Positions 1 through 6,692 of a stretch of 8,738 nt of DNA are shown in pieces. The translations under genes were made by a program, and so were the position numbers. Origin of the DNA: DASYXW01 sp035934405 (lineage in GTDB: Bacteria; Acidobacteriota; Terriglobia; UBA7540). The notes under the pieces are model-generated. The model was not told the DNA's origin, searched no databases, and saw only the letters and a program-made list of their open reading frames with translations. Each line of letters opens with the position of its first letter. Within the stretch, counting starts at the first letter, position 1. The DNA is taken from contig DASYXW010000006.1 in NCBI GenBank assembly GCA_035934405.1, positions 1 to 8,738 of the forward strand, in the 5' to 3' direction.

Positions 1-97
1 GGCTGGATTGACCGGCCCGTCGGGGGTGCGTGCCGAGGTCTGCGCCGAGTACGACGGGTTCGCCGGCTTGAGAGATTTCGGCCATCCGAGCCATCAT
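1..97 (-). CDS. partial hypothetical reading frame at the window edge
   Basis: This is an open frame on the minus strand starting at tandem ATG codons (97-95, 94-92) and running off the left edge, so only about 32 residues are visible (it begins MMARMAEISQAGEP). A GGAG Shine-Dalgarno match at 108-105 lies 7 nt before the ATG, and a TGA sits directly upstream in frame, which fixes the start. A good promoter at 164-204 points at it. The visible residues GEPVVLGADLG faintly recall the strand-and-Asp segment of endonuclease/exonuclease/phosphatase proteins, but the match is too short to name a family. A second frame from ATG 158-156 is also open to the edge, so the true coding frame is uncertain. 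Confidence 0.3.
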   Translation of the reverse strand, partial: MMARMAEISQAGEPVVLGADLGTHPRRAGQSS

Positions 98-118
98 TCA
101 AACGCTCCAAGAACGTGA

Positions 119-142
119 CCCCGTCTGAAACGGGGGGGGGGG
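119..142. other. short hairpin joined to an 11-G homopolymer
   Basis: CCCCGT (119-124) pairs with ACGGGG (130-135) around a 5-nt loop. The 3' arm is part of an uninterrupted run of 11 G (132-142). It lies in the presumed 5' leader of the leftward edge gene. Homopolymers of this length are prone to replication slippage and also to sequencing or assembly error. Confidence 0.4.
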
Positions 143-163
143 CAGGCGCAGTTCCCATGTTTA

Positions 164-204
164 GTGATAAGCGATAGATTATCACCGTTCAGGAGACTTG
201 TCAA
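164..204 (-). promoter_or_regulatory. sigma70-type promoter with overlapping dyad operator
   Basis: On the minus strand a perfect TTGACA (-35, 204-199) is followed after exactly 17 nt by TAATCT (-10, 181-176), predicting a start near 169. The -10 lies inside a perfect inverted repeat of GTGATAA (164-170) and TTATCAC (179-185) with an 8-nt centre. This is the usual placement of an operator for a dimeric helix-turn-helix repressor. The promoter would feed the partial gene at the left edge through a leader of about 70 nt. The repressor family cannot be assigned from the half-site alone. Confidence 0.55.
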
Positions 205-219
205 GTAGATAATTCGGCG

Positions 220-329
220 GGTGGTGGGTCAGTTTGAACTACTGTAGCGGCGAGCTGCGCTCGCCGCTCTTTCGTTGCATGAACTTACGGCGATCATAGA
301 TCGCCGCTACAGCAAACTGACCCACTACC
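220..329. repeat. 110-bp MITE/REP-like inverted-repeat element
   Basis: The ends are 17-bp terminal inverted repeats, GGTGGTGGGTCAGTTTG at 220-236 and its complement at 313-329, with one mismatch. Further in, CTGTAGCGGCGA (242-253) and TCGCCGCTACAG (301-312) form a perfect 12-bp inverted pair. Two hairpins lie inside: AGCGGCGAGC/GCTCGCCGCT (246-268, 3-nt loop) and CGGCGATC/GATCGCCG (288-306, 3-nt loop). There is no room for a protein. The layout suggests a non-autonomous transposable or REP/BIME-type unit moved by a transposase elsewhere. No flanking target duplication is obvious. The stop codon of the adjacent transposase remnant lies within its right terminal repeat. Confidence 0.7.
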
Positions 330-548
330 TGTTGTCGTGCAAGGGTGACGTCAAGTCTTCGTTGAAGCGGCTAAAGATGGCATAGATGATCCGGCCGACG
401 CTGGCCACATGGGTAAAGCAGACCATGGGTCGCGTGCGGCGGCGCACCTCGACGGAGCAGGGCTCGATAACGTTGGTGGTGCGCAATCGGCGCCAGAGAT
501 GTCGCGGGAATCGAAGAAGGTGAGCAACTCGGGCAAGTCGCGCTGGGG
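325..548 (-). pseudogene. IS256-family transposase, C-terminal fragment, frameshifted
   Basis: The minus-strand frame ending at 325 contains FPRHLWRRLRTTNVIE followed by VEVRRRTRPMVCF and RIIYAIFSRFN. This is the conserved C-terminal block of IS256/Mutator-type DDE transposases, including the catalytic-region Glu within NVIE. The preceding piece LPELLTFF lies in another frame, and restoring one base near 508-511 joins them into the usual LTFF(D)FPRHLW order. Only about 65-70 residues of a roughly 400-residue protein remain. The catalytic Asp residues are absent, and the C-terminus is replaced by sequence running into the inverted-repeat element. It is therefore a dead remnant. The upstream boundary near 548 is approximate. 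Confidence 0.78.
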
Positions 549-946
549 AGCGGGCCGCCCCATTCTGCAATAGAGAGGGCGGGCTTGGGAGATATACTCC
601 CCCCGTCCAGCTGATTCTTAAGCACATTCCGGCTTTGAGAGACCGATTCTTGGAGCTTGAGATGCAATCCAGCATCCTCATGATTGCAAACAACATTACG
701 GCTTCGAGCGTCCAAGCTTCCCGCCCGCGCATCGCAACGCTACATCCGCTCCGGTAGGGATGAGCACTGAGCATCAAGGGGGACGTGGCGTCTAACTCGC
801 TCGTTCCAAACGGCATTCCGGCTCCCGGTCGCAAGGTTTCCCTGGGACGAATCTAGCCACCGTTTACCTTGGGCTTTCTCCCCGCCTGGGGTGTCCCAAA
901 GCGCCCATGGGCAAAGCTTGTGGCTTGGCTACAAATACGATTTATC
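549..946. other. gene-poor stretch, no credible coding sequence
   Basis: This stretch of about 400 bp separates the transposase scrap from the second leftward promoter. Its open frames show no recognisable domain, no good ribosome-binding site and no consistent codon bias. It contains small dyads such as TGGGAC (843-848) with GTCCCA (893-898) and the palindrome CCCATGGG (904-911). It may be decayed mobile-element or gene sequence. Confidence 0.5.
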
Positions 947-995
947 TCATCAGTAGATGACATATTAGTATACAGCGGTGACGGCGGCTTGTCAA
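947..995 (-). promoter_or_regulatory. sigma70-type promoter with downstream dyad, apparently orphaned
   Basis: On the minus strand TTGACA (995-990) and TATACT (972-967) are separated by exactly 17 nt, a near-consensus promoter. A dyad TCATC-AGTA-GATGA (947-960) sits at the expected transcription start, where a repressor could block it. It begins just after the stop codons of the leftward cca region, so it would start a new unit. Only gene-poor sequence and the IS256 scrap lie downstream, so its original gene seems to have been lost or moved. Confidence 0.5.
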
Positions 996-997
996 GG

Positions 998-1108
998 TCA
1001 AATTTCGCCCGGGCGCTCATGCCACTTCAGACCCAGGTACTGTTCCATCTGCTGCTCCGAGTCGGCCTTCAAGACAGCTTCCAGCGCCCTGCGGGGTCTG
1101 CCGGCGAC
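998..1108 (-). other. possible coding remnant or frameshifted tail downstream of cca
   Basis: In the frame shifted relative to cca, an open stretch of about 36 codons with coding-like, GC-rich third positions ends at TGA 1000-998. It contains MEQYLGLKWHERPGEI, whose ATG is at 1048-1046. It could be a frameshifted C-terminal extension of cca or the stump of a deleted downstream gene. No family is recognised. Confidence 0.2.
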
Positions 1109-2418
1109 GGTTTCGGGAATCGTTCCGCGACCTTCTGTAGCGCTTCCTCGCGGCTGTGAATACTGCCGTCGAGTTGAGCGTCTTCGATGGATTGCAGAAT
1201 CTGCTTGAAGGCCGGTCCCGGCGCGTACCCGAGATCAATCAAGTCACGGCCGCTGAGGAGGCGCGCCGGCTTGATCTCCTCGGGAGGCGTTTCGGCGAGC
1301 AGGCGGCGCGCCGTCTCGTAGTTCGAGAGGTCGCCGTGGCTGGCCAGGCAGTCGAGGCGGTGCAGTTCCAGATGCTCGTCGAAGCCATCGAGCCGCAAAA
1401 AGCGTAATTGGGTGGAGCGGCGCATCTGGGGAAAATCCTTGAAGCGCATGTGATGCCTCACCAGTTCCGCCACCCGCTCGGTCTCGTGCGACGAAAGGCG
1501 TAAGCGGTTACAGATGCTCTCCGCCATCTTGACGCCGATCTCCACGTGGCCGTCGAAGCGGATGCGCTCCTTGATGGCAAAGGTGAGCGGTTTCCCCACA
1601 TCGTGCAGCAGCACGCCGAGAGCGAGCGTGGCACTCGGCGCGCGCAGCCCCTCGAGCATCATCAGGGTGTGAATCCACACGTCGCCCTCGGGATGGAATT
1701 CCGGCGGTTGCTCCACGCCTTGAAAGGCTTTCACCTCGGGCAGGACCTCGCGCAGCAGTCCCGACTCATCCAGCAGCTCGAAGCCACGCCGCGCCTGACC
1801 CTGGGTGAGCATCTTCAGGATTTCGTCGCGGATTCGCTCCGCGCTCACGGCGTGAATGCGTCCCGCGAGATCTTGAACGGCGCGAAGCGTGCCTGGATCG
1901 AGCGCGAAGCCGAAGCGCGCCGCGAAGCGCACGGCCCGCAACATTCGCAGATGGTCTTCGCTGAACCGCTCGAACGGATCGCCAATGGTCCGGATGCGCC
2001 GCGCCCGGATGTCCGCCTGCCCGCCCACATAGTCAAGAACGCGGTCTTCCGCCGGGTCATACAGCAGACCGTTGATGGTGAAGTCGCGCCGCCGCACATC
2101 CTCCTGCGGCGTCTCGGCGTAACGGACTTCCAGCGGGTGGCGCCCGTCCGAGTAGCGCCCGTCGGAGCGGAACGTGGCCACCTCGCAGTTCCCTGCCCCA
2201 CCCGGGACGATCACCACGCCGAACTGCGCGCCCACGGTCAGGCTCATCGGGTACAGGCGAACCACCTCGGCGGGCGTAGCGTCCGTAGCCACGTCGTAGT
2301 CCTTCGGCTCGCGTCCCATCACCAGGTCGCGTACACAGCCACCCACGAGATATGCCTGGAATCCGGCAGCGCGCAGACGCTGGACGATTTCCGTTGCTTC
2401 CTGCCGTTTCGCGTCCAT
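1069..2418 (-). CDS. cca: CCA tRNA nucleotidyltransferase / poly(A) polymerase family (class II, HD domain)
   Basis: This enzyme adds or repairs the 3' CCA end of tRNAs in the cytoplasm using CTP and ATP. From the ATG at 2418 it has 449 residues. Visible motifs are GGCVRD (26-31), the metal-binding DYD pair (40 and 42), RRDFTIN (110-116), and EDHLR (154-158), which matches the EDxxR nucleotide-selecting motif of class II enzymes. A C-terminal HD domain contains LLHDVGKP (His272-Asp273) with HH near 322, as in many bacterial Cca proteins. The family also includes poly(A) polymerases, and the sequence alone leans to, but does not prove, CCA addition. A TTG 36 nt upstream (2454) is an alternative in-frame start; neither start has a clear Shine-Dalgarno. 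The gene diverges from coaD. Confidence 0.9.
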   Translation of the reverse strand: MDAKRQEATEIVQRLRAAGFQAYLVGGCVRDLVMGREPKDYDVATDATPAEVVRLYPMSLTVGAQFGVVIVPGGAGNCEVATFRSDGRYSDGRHPLEVRYAETPQEDVRRRDFTINGLLYDPAEDRVLDYVGGQADIRARRIRTIGDPFERFSEDHLRMLRAVRFAARFGFALDPGTLRAVQDLAGRIHAVSAERIRDEILKMLTQGQARRGFELLDESGLLREVLPEVKAFQGVEQPPEFHPEGDVWIHTLMMLEGLRAPSATLALGVLLHDVGKPLTFAIKERIRFDGHVEIGVKMAESICNRLRLSSHETERVAELVRHHMRFKDFPQMRRSTQLRFLRLDGFDEHLELHRLDCLASHGDLSNYETARRLLAETPPEEIKPARLLSGRDLIDLGYAPGPAFKQILQSIEDAQLDGSIHSREEALQKVAERFPKPSPADPAGRWKLS

Positions 2419-2509
2419 CACGGGTATTACAACCGATGCCGGAGGCGGTTGCAAGGCAGCTCATCTTCACTCCCTGTCCCGGCACGCCGGCAGTCACGCC
2501 AGAATGTCG

Positions 2510-2539
2510 TTTACAGAGTTTGCAGCCGAAAGCTAGAAT
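2510..2539 (+). promoter_or_regulatory. probable promoter of the coaD operon
   Basis: TTTACA (2510-2515, five of six consensus bases) and TAGAAT (2534-2539) are separated by 18 nt in the intergenic region between cca and coaD. The predicted start near 2546 leaves a leader of about 80 nt before the coaD ATG. This is the best rightward promoter seen upstream of the five-gene run. Confidence 0.45.
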
Positions 2540-2627
2540 AGCCGTCTGAAAGCCTGAGCGCTCGAAGACCCAACGAGAGCCGGTGCGCTGCGATGTTGCG
2601 AACGAGCCCGGTTCAGTCTTGCTGGCC

Positions 2628-3125
2628 ATGTCTGAGATTCTAGCCATCTATCCCGGATCGTTTGATCCGATTACCAACGGTCACCTGGACATCATTGACC
2701 GCGGCACGCGCATCTTTGACCGGCTGGTGGTGGCAGTGCTGACCAATCTTGAAAAGTCGCCGCTCTTCACCGTTGAGGAACGCGTCGAAATGCTTCGTGA
2801 GACAACCCACGGCATGCAGAGCGTCTCCATCGATACCTTCAGCGGCCTCCTGGTCGATTACGCGACCGAGAAAAAGGCGCGGGCTATCCTGCGCGGCATC
2901 CGGGCATTTTCCGATTACGAATACGAGTTGCAGATGGCGCTGATGAACCGCAAGCTGCAGCCGAACCTGGAAACGGTCTTCCTCATGCCCAAACTGTCTT
3001 ACACCTACCTCAGCTCACGTCTGGTGAAGGAAGTTTTTCAGCATGGCGGCTCGGTGAAGGACCTCGTTCCGCCGCTGGTCGAGGAGCGGCTGCAAGAGAA
3101 GCTGGCGCGCGCCGCGGGTGAGTGA
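2628..3125 (+). CDS. coaD: pantetheine-phosphate adenylyltransferase (phosphopantetheine adenylyltransferase)
   Basis: CoaD transfers AMP from ATP to 4'-phosphopantetheine to make dephospho-CoA, the penultimate step of coenzyme A synthesis in the cytoplasm. The 165-residue protein has the family's usual length. The N-terminal YPGSFDPITNGHLD carries the nucleotidyltransferase TxGH-type motif (TNGH, residues 16-19). LRGIR and the following SDYEYELQMA region match the conserved middle of the family, and SSRLVKEV matches its C-terminal ATP-binding signature. ATG 2628 is preferred over an in-frame GTG at 2583, because CoaD proteins normally begin a few residues before the YPGSFDP strand. The Shine-Dalgarno is weak. 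It is first in a compact rightward run, ending 3 nt before the aminotransferase. Confidence 0.96.
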   Translation: MSEILAIYPGSFDPITNGHLDIIDRGTRIFDRLVVAVLTNLEKSPLFTVEERVEMLRETTHGMQSVSIDTFSGLLVDYATEKKARAILRGIRAFSDYEYELQMALMNRKLQPNLETVFLMPKLSYTYLSSRLVKEVFQHGGSVKDLVPPLVEERLQEKLARAAGE

Positions 3126-3128
3126 GCC

Positions 3129-4322
3129 ATGCAATTCTCCGAACGCATTTCGCGGATCGCCGTTTCCTCCACCGCCGCCGTGGTTGCGAAGGCGGACCAG
3201 CTCAAGGCGAGCGGTGTGAGCGTGGTGGATTTCGGCGCCGGCGAGCCAGATTTTCCCACGCCCGAGAACATCAAACGCGCCGCCGTGGAAGCGTTGGCAC
3301 AGAACTTCACCAAGTACACTCCCACCGGGGGCACGCGCGAGTTGAAGCAGGCGATCGTCGAACGCCACGCGCGCGACTTTGGATCTGCCTACGCGCCGGA
3401 AGAATGCCTGGCCACCGTCGGCGGCAAGCAGGCCATTTTCGAGGCCATCGCCGCCACGGTGAACCACGGGGACGAGGTTATTCTTCCGGTTCCTTACTGG
3501 ACGTCCTTCTTCGACATCATCCAGTACGCCGGCGGAAAGCCCGTGCCGCTCGAAACCCGCGAGAGCGAGAACTTTGCCGTTCGCGCCGAAGCGGTGGAGA
3601 AGTTGATGACTCCCCGAACCAAGCTGGTCATCATCAATTCGCCTTCCAACCCGACCGGCGCCGTCGTGCCGCCCGAAGAAATGCAAGCACTGCTGGCGCT
3701 TGCCGCGCGCCGGCAAGTGTTGCTCTTGTCGGACGAGTGTTACGTCCACTTCCTATACGATGGCGCGCGGCCGTTTTCACTGGGAGCGTCGGGCAACCGG
3801 GAGAACCTGATCGTGGTGGGCTCGCTTTCGAAGACCTACGCCATGACCGGCGGGCGCGTAGGCTACGCGCTCGCCTCACCCGCGCTCATCTCCAACATGG
3901 TGAAGTTGCAGAGCCACTCGACTTCGAACGTCACCTCGTTCGTGCAGAAGGCGGCCGTCGAGGCGCTCGGCGGGCCCCAGGACTCCGTCGGTGTGATGCT
4001 GGCCGAGTACGAGCGGCGCCGCAACCGGATCGTCGAGGGGCTGCGCGCCATCCCGGGAGTTAGCTGCACGGTGCCGCAGGGCGCGTTTTATGTTTACCCC
4101 AACGTCAGCGCGCACCTCGAAGCGCGCGGCCTTCAAGACACCACCCCTCTCGCCGAAAGGTTGCTGGAGGAAACCCACGTGGCGGTGGTCCCCGGCCCCG
4201 CTTTCGGGACGCTCGAGCACGTGCGCATTTCCTACGCCGCCTCGACCGACCAGATCGAAGAAGGACTGCGGCGGCTGAGACAATTTTTCAGTGGCGCCCG
4301 GCCAGCCTATGCCGAAGCTTGA
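3129..4322 (+). CDS. pyridoxal-phosphate aminotransferase, class I, aspartate aminotransferase type
   Basis: This is a PLP-dependent fold-type I enzyme of 397 residues, typical for the bacterial subfamily Ib aspartate aminotransferases, which interconvert aspartate/2-oxoglutarate and oxaloacetate/glutamate. Visible signatures are GGKQA (98-102), NSPSNPTG with Asn174, SDECY with Asp202 and Tyr205, and SLSKTYAMTGGR with the Schiff-base Lys234. HVRISYA carries the Arg366 that binds the substrate alpha-carboxylate. Some Ib enzymes also transaminate prephenate, and exact specificity cannot be read here. The start follows coaD by 3 nt, with a GGTGAG-like ribosome-binding site inside the coaD end. 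The 3' end overlaps manA by 14 nt, which supports co-transcription. Confidence 0.93.
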   Translation: MQFSERISRIAVSSTAAVVAKADQLKASGVSVVDFGAGEPDFPTPENIKRAAVEALAQNFTKYTPTGGTRELKQAIVERHARDFGSAYAPEECLATVGGKQAIFEAIAATVNHGDEVILPVPYWTSFFDIIQYAGGKPVPLETRESENFAVRAEAVEKLMTPRTKLVIINSPSNPTGAVVPPEEMQALLALAARRQVLLLSDECYVHFLYDGARPFSLGASGNRENLIVVGSLSKTYAMTGGRVGYALASPALISNMVKLQSHSTSNVTSFVQKAAVEALGGPQDSVGVMLAEYERRRNRIVEGLRAIPGVSCTVPQGAFYVYPNVSAHLEARGLQDTTPLAERLLEETHVAVVPGPAFGTLEHVRISYAASTDQIEEGLRRLRQFFSGARPAYAEA

Positions 4323-5436
4323 TCTCCCGCTCCAACTGTCTCCCGTTTTCAAGCCCAAGCCCTGGGGCCGCGCGGACCTTGCTCCACTCTTTGGAAGCTC
4401 GCCCCGGGCGGCGAAGGGCGCGCCGAAGACCTCCGCCGTCGTGGCCAAGAAGCGCCGGGCGACCGAGGGAAGCGCGGTGAGCGGCGCAAAGATTGGCGAA
4501 GTCTGGCTCACCGGCGATTCGGCGGAGTTCCGAACCGGCCCCGTCGCCGGCCTAACGCTGGCCGAGGCGTCGCGCGAGTACGGCTCCGAATTACACGGCG
4601 CCTCGTGGACCGGCGAGCGCTTTCCGATTCTCGCCAAGTATCTCTACACCAGCGACTGGCTTTCGGTGCAGGTTCACCCGAACGACGACCAGGCGCGTCA
4701 ATTCGACCCCGGCAACCTGGGCAAGTGTGAGATGTGGCATATCATCGAGCGAGATGACAAAGCCGTCTGCGCCCTCGGATTGAAGGCGGGCACGGACCGG
4801 CCGGCGCTTCGCGCGGCGTGTGAGAAGGCGAAGTCGCGTGAATTGCTCAACCGCTTTCGACCCGATCCCGGTGAGGCGATTTTTGTGGCGCCCGGAACGG
4901 TCCACGCGCTGGGACCGGGCCTCATTCTCTTCGAGGCGGAACAGAACTCCGACCTGACCTATCGCCTCGACGACTACGGCCGGCTCGGCCTCGACGGCAA
5001 GGCGCGCCCGCTTCATCTCGACAAGGGCCTGGCGGTCACGCGGCCAGAACTACCGCCGCGCCGCAACCTGCCGCTTCTGGAGTTTCCAGAACCGTTCGGC
5101 TCGCGCCGTTACCTCGTGGCCTGCCCGTTCTTTGCGGTGGAGGAGTGGAACTTGAGGAAGCTCGCGTCACTTCAAGGGTCGCCGGAGCGCGTTGAAGTAT
5201 TTTCGGTGCTCTCCGGAGAGGGACGGATGGAAACGGCGGCCGGCTGGCTGGGGTATCGCCCGGGCGAGACCTGGCTGATTCCGCCCCACATCGGCAGATA
5301 CCGGCTCGTGCCTCAGCCCAAGACGCGGTCGCGCCTGCTGCGGTTCTACGTGCCCGACCTCAATCGGGATTTTCGCGCGCCCCTCACGAAGCGAGGCGTG
5401 AAGCCGGAGGACATTCGCCAGGTTGTTTTCGCCTAA
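4309..5436 (+). CDS. manA: mannose-6-phosphate isomerase, type I, zinc-dependent cupin
   Basis: ManA interconverts fructose-6-phosphate and mannose-6-phosphate, the entry to GDP-mannose synthesis. The 375-residue protein starts with the family block PVFKPKPWGR (12-21). It continues with GEVWLTGD (63-70), LSVQVHPND carrying zinc ligands Gln121 and His123, GKCEMWH with Glu141, and GTVHAL with His199. YRLDDYGR (218-225) contains the conserved catalytic-region Arg. A lysine- and alanine-rich segment at about residues 33-61 lies between the first block and GEVWL and looks like a disordered insertion compared with short bacterial ManA proteins. ATG 4309 is chosen, with an in-frame GTG at 4291 as the alternative. 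It overlaps the aminotransferase stop by 14 nt and precedes manC by 21 nt. Confidence 0.93.
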   Translation: MPKLDLPLQLSPVFKPKPWGRADLAPLFGSSPRAAKGAPKTSAVVAKKRRATEGSAVSGAKIGEVWLTGDSAEFRTGPVAGLTLAEASREYGSELHGASWTGERFPILAKYLYTSDWLSVQVHPNDDQARQFDPGNLGKCEMWHIIERDDKAVCALGLKAGTDRPALRAACEKAKSRELLNRFRPDPGEAIFVAPGTVHALGPGLILFEAEQNSDLTYRLDDYGRLGLDGKARPLHLDKGLAVTRPELPPRRNLPLLEFPEPFGSRRYLVACPFFAVEEWNLRKLASLQGSPERVEVFSVLSGEGRMETAAGWLGYRPGETWLIPPHIGRYRLVPQPKTRSRLLRFYVPDLNRDFRAPLTKRGVKPEDIRQVVFA

Positions 5437-5457
5437 CCTGGAGCGAACGACGCCACC

Positions 5458-6570
5458 ATGCCCAAACCTCCCGCGCGCCGCGACACCAGCCTCGAACATG
5501 TCTACGCCGTCATCATGGCGGGCGGAAGCGGTACGCGCTTCTGGCCGTTGAGCCGCCGCCAGCGTCCCAAGCAGTTGCTGGAACTGTTTGGAAAGGGCAC
5601 GCTGCTCGCACAGACGGCGGCGCGCATCCGCCCCCTCGTCCCGCCGGAGCGAACCTACGTGTTCACCAACGAACTCCTGCGCGACGCCATCCGTCGCTCG
5701 CTGCCGGAGGTGCCCCGGCGCCAAATCGTCGCCGAGCCCGCCGCGCGCAACACCGCGCCCAGCCTCGCGCTCGCCGCGCATGAAATCCTGCGGCGCGATC
5801 CCGACGGCATCATGCTGGCCCTGCCTTCGGACCACATCATTCGCAAGCCAGCCCGGTTCCTCAAGGTATTGCGCGCTGGTTGTAAGGTCGCGTCTGTTGA
5901 GGGCCACTCGGTGATCGTGGGATTGAAGCCGACCGAAGCGAACACCGGATATGGCTACGTGCGTCTGGGTAAGATCAAAAGGCGCTTGGATGGTTCCGAG
6001 GTCTATCGCGTGGCGAAGTTTATTGAGAAGCCGAAAGCAAGGGCCGCTGCGCGTTACCTGGCCTCCGGCAACTACCTCTGGAACGGCGGCATGTTCATCT
6101 GGCGAGCCTCGACCCTGCTCGGCAACCTGCGGCGCTACCAGCCGAAGATGGCGCGAGGTCTGGAGCGGATCGCCCGGGCCGGATGTGCAACGTCCCCGGC
6201 GACCCTGCGCAAGCTCTACCCGCGCCTCGAAAAAATCTCCATCGACTACGCGCTCATGCAGAAGATGCGCAGCGGAGTTTATGCTCTCGCTGCCGACATC
6301 GGCTGGAGCGACGTCGGAAGCTGGTCGGTGGTTTACGACTTGAGCCCCAAGAACGGCAAGGGTAACGTGCGGCCCGCGCGCAGCCTTTGTCTGGACGCTC
6401 GCCGGAACATGATTGTCGCGCACAGGAAATTTGTCGTCGCGGTAGGCGTCGAGGATCTGGTGATTGTTGAGACCGAAGACGCCTTGCTCGTTTGCGCCCG
6501 CGACAAATCGCAAGAAGTGGGCAAAGCGGTTCAGGAATTAGACCAGCAAGGCAGGAGTGACTTGCTGTAG
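5458..6570 (+). CDS. manC: mannose-1-phosphate guanylyltransferase (GDP-mannose pyrophosphorylase)
   Basis: This enzyme makes GDP-mannose and pyrophosphate from mannose-1-phosphate and GTP. The 370-residue protein has the nucleotidyltransferase signature AGGSGTRFWPLSR (21-33) followed by RPKQLL with the conserved Lys38. It also has LPSDH with metal-site Asp125, KFIEKP (187-192), WNGGMFIW (208-215) and DIGWSDVGSW (280-289). A left-handed beta-helix-like tail follows (NMIVA, VVAVGVEDLVIVETEDALLV). The length is that of the single-domain form. No C-terminal isomerase cupin is fused, which fits the presence of a separate manA immediately upstream. A GGAG lies 14 nt before the ATG, longer than the ideal spacing. 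Confidence 0.95.
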   Translation: MPKPPARRDTSLEHVYAVIMAGGSGTRFWPLSRRQRPKQLLELFGKGTLLAQTAARIRPLVPPERTYVFTNELLRDAIRRSLPEVPRRQIVAEPAARNTAPSLALAAHEILRRDPDGIMLALPSDHIIRKPARFLKVLRAGCKVASVEGHSVIVGLKPTEANTGYGYVRLGKIKRRLDGSEVYRVAKFIEKPKARAAARYLASGNYLWNGGMFIWRASTLLGNLRRYQPKMARGLERIARAGCATSPATLRKLYPRLEKISIDYALMQKMRSGVYALAADIGWSDVGSWSVVYDLSPKNGKGNVRPARSLCLDARRNMIVAHRKFVVAVGVEDLVIVETEDALLVCARDKSQEVGKAVQELDQQGRSDLL

Positions 6571-6619
6571 CGCGGGGCCCTAGACTAACAAGCTGGCGAA
6601 AAAGCCTCGCAGCCATGTC

Positions 6620-6648
6620 ATCCTGAGCGAAGCGAAGGATCTGTTTTT
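6620..6648. repeat. dispersed-repeat hairpin with GCGAAGC core followed by a T run
   Basis: ATCCT (6620-6624) pairs with AGGAT (6636-6640). Inside, two opposed G and A bases can form tandem sheared G-A pairs, capped by GCGAAGC (6627-6633), the sequence known for an exceptionally stable DNA mini-hairpin. The surrounding GTCATCCTGAGCGAAGCGA text is one I recognise as recurring in intergenic regions of several bacterial phyla. TTTTT at 6644-6648 follows the stem after 3 nt, so it could also act as a weak rho-independent terminator after manC. Confidence 0.6.
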
Positions 6649-6692
6649 GCTTACAATAAGAAGCAGCAGGTGCTTGGCTACGCCACCCTCGG

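Noticed and set aside
1546..2541. 331-codon open frame on the plus strand antisense to cca
   Set aside because: It lies entirely opposite a gene with all class II nucleotidyltransferase motifs. It is rich in His, Arg and Gln as expected of an antisense frame of GC-rich coding DNA, and it shows no domain.
3122..4063. 313-codon plus-strand frame overlapping the aminotransferase
   Set aside because: It is extremely Arg-rich and out of frame with a gene that has all its PLP-binding motifs.
5167..6513. 448-codon minus-strand frame across manA and manC
   Set aside because: It is the mirror of two well-supported genes, spans their junction and has no recognisable protein motif.
6592..6613. Imperfect hairpin after manC as a terminator
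   Set aside because: The stem has a bulge and no T run follows it.
6652..6657. TACAAT as a -10 box for a separate mutase promoter
   Set aside because: No acceptable -35 lies 16-18 nt upstream and the extended -10 TG is misplaced by one base, so support is too weak.
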